From the NCBI RefSeq assembly GCF_000176135.1, contig NZ_ACZN01000011.1, positions 1 to 64,000 of the forward strand: 64,000 nucleotides of DNA. The letters run 5' to 3'. The stretch comes from Vibrio coralliilyticus ATCC BAA-450 (GTDB taxonomy: Bacteria > Pseudomonadota > Gammaproteobacteria > Enterobacterales > Vibrionaceae). Positions 59,210-64,000 of the stretch are shown one piece after another (position 1 is the first letter of the stretch; the number at the start of each line of letters is the position of its first letter). The notes under the pieces were generated by a model that saw only the letters and a program-made list of their open reading frames with translations, made no database searches and was not told where the DNA came from. The position numbers and the translations under genes are program-made.

Positions 59210-59617
59210 TTACAGACCAGCAATCATGTGCTCAATCGCAGCAACGATTTCGTCATCTGAACAATCCATACAAGACCCTTTCGCTGGCATCGCGTTGAAG
59301 CCGTTAATTGCGTGGTCTTTCAGCACGTCTTTACCTTGTGCGATACGAGGACCCCAGTCACCAGCATCACCAGTTTTTGGGGCGCCGCTTACACCTGATG
59401 CGTGACAAGCGATACAGAATGTACCGTATACTGTCGCACCATCACGTGGGCCAGTTGGCTCTGCTTTTACTGGCTCTGCGCCTGCTAGATAAACACCACC
59501 AACAGGTTTAATGCGTTCTGCAATCGCATCGTATTCTTCTTGGCTTACATTAGCTGCAAAAGAGGCGCTAGAAAAAGTGATCGCAGCGACCAAAGCGGTT
59601 AAGATTTTTCGAGACAT
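59210..59617 (-). CDS. Cytochrome c5
   Basis: A 135-residue exported monohaem cytochrome. A signal peptide (about 1-21, SSASFA) precedes the haem motif CIACH and the cytochrome c5 signature SGAPKTGDAGDWGPRIAQG, NAMPAKGSCMDCSDDEI with the Met axial ligand and a structural disulfide. It is soluble or loosely membrane-bound in the periplasm and donates electrons to oxidases. The start could also be ATG 59623 or GTG 59632; all are close to AGGA or GTGAG. Confidence 0.93.
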   Translation of the reverse strand: MSRKILTALVAAITFSSASFAANVSQEEYDAIAERIKPVGGVYLAGAEPVKAEPTGPRDGATVYGTFCIACHASGVSGAPKTGDAGDWGPRIAQGKDVLKDHAINGFNAMPAKGSCMDCSDDEIVAAIEHMIAGL

Positions 59618-59910
59618 ATCCATTAAACTCACTTTACATTCCTGAAGGTAAGTTCGTGCTTACCTATTATTAGAGTGTGGTTTGATCCACAGCGTTTTGC
59701 TGTTAAATCAATGTAAATATTGGGTGATTATATCCTGATAACTTGTTGCAATAAACAACAAGTTACCCGCTTCCATGGGGTTATCTAATGGGAAATAGGG
59801 GTTTATCACACTTTAATTGCCGAAAAAGGCACCAAACGATAAAAAAAGTTTAAAAAGTACTAGACGGCCTAGTGTGATATACGTATTATTCCACTCCGCC
59901 GATAGGGCAT
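59618..59910. other. Intergenic region with tRNA-cluster and cytochrome c5 promoters
   Basis: About 290 bases. The part near 59840-59890 (TTTAAAAAG, then TGATATACG) probably holds the tRNA operon promoter; the -35 is not clear. No gene is seen. Confidence 0.45.
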
Positions 59911-59987
<77 letters not shown>

Positions 59988-60029
59988 TCCGGACGCTTAC
60001 TAAGGTAAGTTAAATTGGCAAATATAATG

Positions 60030-60105
60030 GTGGCTATAGCTCAGTTGGTAGAGCCCTGGATTGTGATTCCAGTTGTCGCGGGTTCAAGTCCCGTTAGCCA
60101 CCCCA
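60030..60105 (+). tRNA. tRNA-His (anticodon GTG), copy 1
   Basis: A 76-nt cloverleaf. GTGGCTA pairs with TAGCCAC, anticodon GTG lies in GATTGTGATTC, T arm GGTTCAAGTCC; CCA is encoded. The extra G-1 characteristic of tRNA-His is present at the first base. Confidence 0.97.
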
Positions 60106-60160
60106 TTATTCTGGTGGCATAGTCTCCTTTCTTGATTCATTATCGAGATAAAACTTAAGT

Positions 60161-60237
<77 letters not shown>

Positions 60238-60281
60238 CTCTTTCGTTTATGGCTTTAGAGCGATAGACACAAAAATTGATG

Positions 60282-60357
60282 GTGGCTATAGCTCAGTTGG
60301 TAGAGCCCTGGATTGTGATTCCAGTTGTCGCGGGTTCAAGTCCCGTTAGCCACCCCA
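60282..60357 (+). tRNA. tRNA-His (anticodon GTG), copy 2
   Basis: Identical in sequence to the copy at 60030, 252 bases downstream. The spacers around the two copies have diverged, so the duplication is not recent. Confidence 0.97.
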
Positions 60358-60410
60358 TTTATTCTGGTAGCTTTGCTTCCAATCTTGATACATTCAAGAT
60401 GAAACACAGT

Positions 60411-60487
<77 letters not shown>

Positions 60488-60498
60488 CTATTAGATAG

Positions 60499-60526
60499 AA
60501 CCCCAGTCGAAAGACTGGGGTTTTTT
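60499..60526 (+). terminator. Rho-independent terminator of the tRNA operon
   Basis: A 10-bp stem AACCCCAGTC / GACTGGGGTT with a GAAA tetraloop and a T run. Confidence 0.92.
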
Positions 60527-61433
60527 CGTTTCTGTTCTATCCATATTTTCACGTCTAATCTCTTTGATTGAGAAGTCCTCTCGCCTCTCCAATTCTGTAA
60601 TTCCTCAAAACATCGACAACCACTAATGCTTTCTTATTTATTGAAGGGCAAATATGGAGATTGCGTTCTTAGATTAAAAGCGGGGCTCTCGCTTCTGAGA
60701 GCATCATCATTCCATATTGAGCGGGTGGCGTTTGCTATCCGGCGGACATAAAGAAAATATTGGTTTCTTGCATCCGGATACAAGCGTTTGAATAAGTGCA
60801 GTTATGGTTCTCTTTATGCTTACTGTGTCACCTTGAACACTCAGTTTCTTGGTCGTGACACTCTTTCTACCAACAGTCATATATTCTACGTATGCACTAA
60901 ATAGTTAAGCAGAAATTCCACCTATGCTCGATCTGATTATTGATCATTAATCATGGCAATTTTTGCTATTGATTTACTATTTATCTGGACTAAAGTTTTA
61001 TTATTGTCGATTTGTATGGTTTAAATTACTAACTATTTAGTTAATTATAGTGGTATGTTTTTATTTTGTTAAATGACTCCATTGTGTTTTTTGTGAATTT
61101 TTATTCTTGATTATTTATAACGTCAAGGCCTAAGTCATAACTGGTAGTGCTTATAAACAAGGGGTTTTAGAGGGTATTGGCAACAGGTTTGACCAACCGA
61201 TGATATAACCTAATTGCATATTTATTTTCATAAGCTGCTTGATATTTGTTCGAAATCGACTTTTTATACTATGTTTGTTGCTTTTCTGTGAATTTTTTGC
61301 CAAATTGATGACCTTATAAATTGCCAGAACGGTGTACCCAATTTTATCTAAATTGATTGGGTGGACAGGCTGGCTTGAATGGATTCACTTTTCAGACAGG
61401 GCAGAAAACTGCCAAAGCAGTAGAGGTCTGGTA
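60527..61433. other. Long intergenic region upstream of the peptide ABC operon
   Basis: About 900 bases without a credible gene, very AT-rich from about 60950 to 61320. Visible structures are a hairpin GCTCTC/GAGAGC near 60686-60703 and inverted TATCCGG / CCGGATA sequences near 60736 and 60774. A TATACT at 61265-61270 could be a -10 box. No riboswitch or sRNA family is recognised. Long leaders upstream of peptide transport operons are often targets of small RNAs such as GcvB (family knowledge). Confidence 0.4.
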
Positions 61434-63149
61434 ATGTCACTTTTAGAAGTTAAAAATCTTCGAATCGAATACCCATCACGCCACGGTGTGCATGCAGCAG
61501 TTAAATCTCTATCGTTCAACATCGAACGAGGAGAAATTGTGGGCGTTGTGGGTGAGTCTGGTGCTGGTAAATCGACAGTCGGTAATGCCGTCATTGATTT
61601 GCTGAGCCCACCTGGTCGCATCGCGAGTGGTGATGTTTACTTGGACGGTGAGCTGATCTCAGGCTTATCGGCAGAAGAAATGCGCCAGGTTCGAGGCTCA
61701 AAAATTGGATTTATCTTTCAGGATCCAATGACCTCACTTAACCCGCTTTTTACTGTCGAACAGCAGTTGAAAGAAACCATTCATGCCAACATGAAGGTGA
61801 CGGATGAAGAAGCGTATCAGCGCGCTCTATCTCTGATGCAGCAAGTGGGTATCCCTCAACCGGAAAACCGTCTCAAGCAGTTCCCACACCAATTCTCTGG
61901 CGGTATGCGTCAACGCGTGGTGATTGCGATTGCACTGGCTGGTGAGCCGGATCTGATCATTGCCGATGAACCGACGACGGCACTGGATGTATCCATTCAG
62001 GATCAAATCCTGAGTTTGATTCGAGAATTGTGTATTAAGAACAACGTGGGTTGTATGTTGGTAACGCACGATATGGGCGTGGTTTCTAACGTAACAGATC
62101 GTGTAGCGGTAATGTACCGAGGCGACTTGGTTGAATTTGGTAACACTGCCAAAGTTCTTGGGGATCCGGATCATCCATATACTCGCAGTCTGATTTCTGC
62201 GGTACCGCGTTCCGATGTAAAACTCGATCGCTTCCCACTCGTGAGCTATATAGAAGAAGCGCACGAAATGGAACCATTGGATGTGAAGAATCACTGGTTA
62301 GGTCAAAGTCAGGATCACCGTGATTACACCGGCTCATTATTGACCGTTGAGAACGTCAATCTTCGCTTTACCACCAAGGATTCATTGTTTGAAAGCCGCC
62401 GTGAGTATGTGCAGGCATCGAATAATGTCAGCTTTGAAGTCTTCGAAGGGGAAACCTTTGGCTTGGTAGGCGAATCGGGTTCGGGTAAGTCAACCATTGC
62501 ACGTGTGATTGCGGGTTTGTATCAGCCAAACTCGGGCAAGGTGACATTCGAGGGCATTGACCTCACGTCTTTGAAGTCAGAGAAAGAGCGTCGCCCTCTA
62601 CGCCGTCAAATGCAGATGGTGTTTCAGAACCCATACACCTCAATGAACCCGCGGATGAAGATCTTCGATATCATCGCTGAGCCAATTCGTTTCCACAAGC
62701 TTACTAGCAATGAAAACGAAACGCGCCAGATCGTGCACGATCTTCTTGATCACGTTGGTCTGGGCAAGATGGCGGGTGTGAAGTACCCACACGAATTCTC
62801 AGGTGGTCAGCGTCAGCGTATTTCGATTGCGCGTGCACTGGCAACCCGTCCACGTCTTCTGATTTGTGATGAACCGACATCAGCGCTCGATGTATCGGTA
62901 CAGGCACAGATTCTGAACTTATTAAAAGATTTACAAGATGAGTTAAATCTAACCATGCTGTTTATCAGTCACGATTTACCCGTTATTCGCCAAATGTGTG
63001 ATCGAGTGGGTGTGATGCAAATGGGCTCGCTACTGGAAGTGGCGCCGACCGAACAGCTCTTTAGATCACCTCAGCACGAATACAGTCAACAACTGATTTC
63101 ATTAATGCCTGAATTTACAGGCTTAAGAGAAGAAGTAAAAACGGCGTAA
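61434..63149 (+). CDS. Peptide ABC transporter, fused ATP-binding protein (DppD-DppF type)
   Basis: A 571-residue protein with two complete ABC ATPase domains. Domain 1 (about 1-260) has Walker A GESGAGKST (40-48), signature SGGMRQRV, Walker B LIIADEPTTALD; domain 2 (about 300-571) has Walker A GESGSGKST (from about 346), signature SGGQRQRI, Walker B LLICDEPTSALD. Each ends with the peptide/nickel-type extension (DHPYTRSLI, HEYSQQLI). E. coli uses two separate proteins (OppD/OppF, DppD/DppF). The ATG at 61434 has AGAGGT upstream. A solute-binding gene follows. Confidence 0.93.
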   Translation: MSLLEVKNLRIEYPSRHGVHAAVKSLSFNIERGEIVGVVGESGAGKSTVGNAVIDLLSPPGRIASGDVYLDGELISGLSAEEMRQVRGSKIGFIFQDPMTSLNPLFTVEQQLKETIHANMKVTDEEAYQRALSLMQQVGIPQPENRLKQFPHQFSGGMRQRVVIAIALAGEPDLIIADEPTTALDVSIQDQILSLIRELCIKNNVGCMLVTHDMGVVSNVTDRVAVMYRGDLVEFGNTAKVLGDPDHPYTRSLISAVPRSDVKLDRFPLVSYIEEAHEMEPLDVKNHWLGQSQDHRDYTGSLLTVENVNLRFTTKDSLFESRREYVQASNNVSFEVFEGETFGLVGESGSGKSTIARVIAGLYQPNSGKVTFEGIDLTSLKSEKERRPLRRQMQMVFQNPYTSMNPRMKIFDIIAEPIRFHKLTSNENETRQIVHDLLDHVGLGKMAGVKYPHEFSGGQRQRISIARALATRPRLLICDEPTSALDVSVQAQILNLLKDLQDELNLTMLFISHDLPVIRQMCDRVGVMQMGSLLEVAPTEQLFRSPQHEYSQQLISLMPEFTGLREEVKTA

Positions 63150-63234
63150 GTCGTAGACATTACCCGATATTTGGGTGACAAAAACAGAAGCAAATACAAC
63201 AACTAGGGATGAATCCCGCATAAGGAGTTATGCA

Positions 63235-64000
63235 ATGAAAACCATGAAAAGCAAACTAGCAGTGGCTTTAATGGCAGCTGGCTTAAGCTTTAGCGCAGCA
63301 GCGGCAGATATCACAGTGGCTTATGATGCTGACCCAGTGTCTCTGGATCCACATGAGCAGCTATCTGGCGGTACACTGCAAATGTCTCACATGGTGTTTG
63401 ATCCACTAGTTCGTTACACACAAAAGTTAGATTTTGAACCTCGCCTAGCAGAGAAATGGGAACGTGTAGATGACACAACTTTCCGCTTCCAGCTTCGTAA
63501 AGGCGTGAAGTTCCACTCTGGTAACGAACTAACGGCTGATGATGTAGTTTGGACGTTTGACCGTCTGAAAGACTCTCCTGACTTTAAAGCGATCTTCGAA
63601 CCATACGAGAAGATGGTAAAAGTAGACGACTACACAGTTGAGCTAGTATCGAAAGGTGCTTACCCGCTGGTTCTACAGACCGCAACGTACATCTTCCCAA
63701 TGGACAGCAAGTTCTACTCTGGTAAGACCGAAGATGGTAAAGACAAAGCGGAAGTGGTGAAGCACGGTAACTCGTTCGCTTCAACTAACGTATCTGGTAC
63801 TGGTCCATTTATCGTCACTCAGCGTGAGCAAGGCGTAAAAGTGACGTTCGAGCGCTTTGGCGATTACTGGGACAAAGACACGGGTAACGTAGACAAGCTA
63901 ACGTTAGTGCCAATCAAAGAAGACGCAACACGTGTTGCAGCACTTCTTTCTGGTGACGTCGATATGATTGCACCGGTTGCACCAAACGATCACAAACGTG
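63235..64000 (+). CDS. Peptide ABC transporter substrate-binding protein (partial)
   Basis: The first 255 codons of a family 5 solute-binding protein (OppA/DppA class), cut by the window end. A signal peptide (about 1-24, ending SAAAA) precedes ITVAYDADPVSLDPHEQLSGG, VFDPLVRYT, RLAEKWERVDDTTFRFQLRKGVKFH (quoted in part), LTADDVVWTFDRL, GTGPFIV and GDVDMIAP, all typical. AAGGAG lies 7 bases before the ATG. With the fused ATPase it forms an import system for peptides; the permease genes probably follow outside the window. Confidence 0.93.
   Translation, partial: MKTMKSKLAVALMAAGLSFSAAAADITVAYDADPVSLDPHEQLSGGTLQMSHMVFDPLVRYTQKLDFEPRLAEKWERVDDTTFRFQLRKGVKFHSGNELTADDVVWTFDRLKDSPDFKAIFEPYEKMVKVDDYTVELVSKGAYPLVLQTATYIFPMDSKFYSGKTEDGKDKAEVVKHGNSFASTNVSGTGPFIVTQREQGVKVTFERFGDYWDKDTGNVDKLTLVPIKEDATRVAALLSGDVDMIAPVAPNDHKR

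Overview
The window is a stretch of a Vibrio-type gammaproteobacterial chromosome, and most likely the origin-proximal part of the larger chromosome. The reasons are the gene content and order (thiCEFSGH, uspA/ftnA/uspB, rmuC-ubiEJB-tatABC, hemB, ryhB-polA-spf-engB, ilvY/ilvC, a vexRAB-type efflux operon, rep, an oligopeptide ABC system), as I remember that order from Vibrio cholerae, plus two perfect 16-bp parS centromere sites. I do not assign a species.

Layout. 1-817: the 3' end of an rRNA operon (23S tail, 5S, tRNA-Asp, tRNA-Trp). 1144-3020: a Tat-exported multicopper oxidase and the fluoride exporter CrcB. 3094-9515: a TPP riboswitch driving thiCEFSGH, with one parS inside thiE and another just after thiH. 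9534-19312: a peptidase, a LysR regulator divergent from an MFS pump, a small H-NS-like protein, AsnC, a large periplasmic-sensing GGDEF/EAL protein, RsmJ and a lysine-rich protein. 19313-23104: a DMT permease, UspA, ferritin, UspB and a flavoprotein. 23125-29627 looks accessory: an aerolysin-family pore-forming toxin, a ToxR/ToxS-like membrane regulator pair just upstream on the same strand, a YHS protein, an AraC regulator, an HDOD protein and a second DMT permease. 29795-37978: rmuC, the ubiquinone genes ubiE-ubiJ-ubiB, tatABC, a TatD-type nuclease and hemB. 38029-39098: an IS200-type element and a GNAT acetyltransferase. 39148-45318 is rich in small RNAs: ryhB with its Fur box, spf (Spot 42), a candidate sRNA before engB, and a CsrB-family RNA after cytochrome c4. 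45492-51345: a methyltransferase, yihI, a DUF2489 protein, hemN, ilvY and ilvC. 51448-59617: a candidate sRNA under a palindromic operator, ubiK, vexB-vexA-vexR, rep and cytochrome c5. 59911-60526: five tRNAs (Arg-His-Pro-His-Pro). 61434-64000: a fused two-domain peptide ABC ATPase and the start of its binding protein, which runs off the window.

How the genes fit together. Respiration and cofactor supply recur: ubiquinone (UbiE, UbiJ, UbiB, UbiK), haem (HemB, HemN), cytochromes c4 and c5, and thiamine. The Tat translocon is encoded here, as is a probable Tat substrate (the multicopper oxidase). Iron and carbon regulation is represented by RyhB, Spot 42, a CsrB-like RNA and ferritin.

The least ordinary parts are: the toxin with its private ToxRS-like pair; the parS cluster; an unassigned small-RNA gene downstream of ilvC whose -10 box lies in a 21-bp palindrome; and a Dam-site/DnaA-box cluster upstream of polA. 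All assignments come from reading the sequence and from remembered family features; no database search was run.
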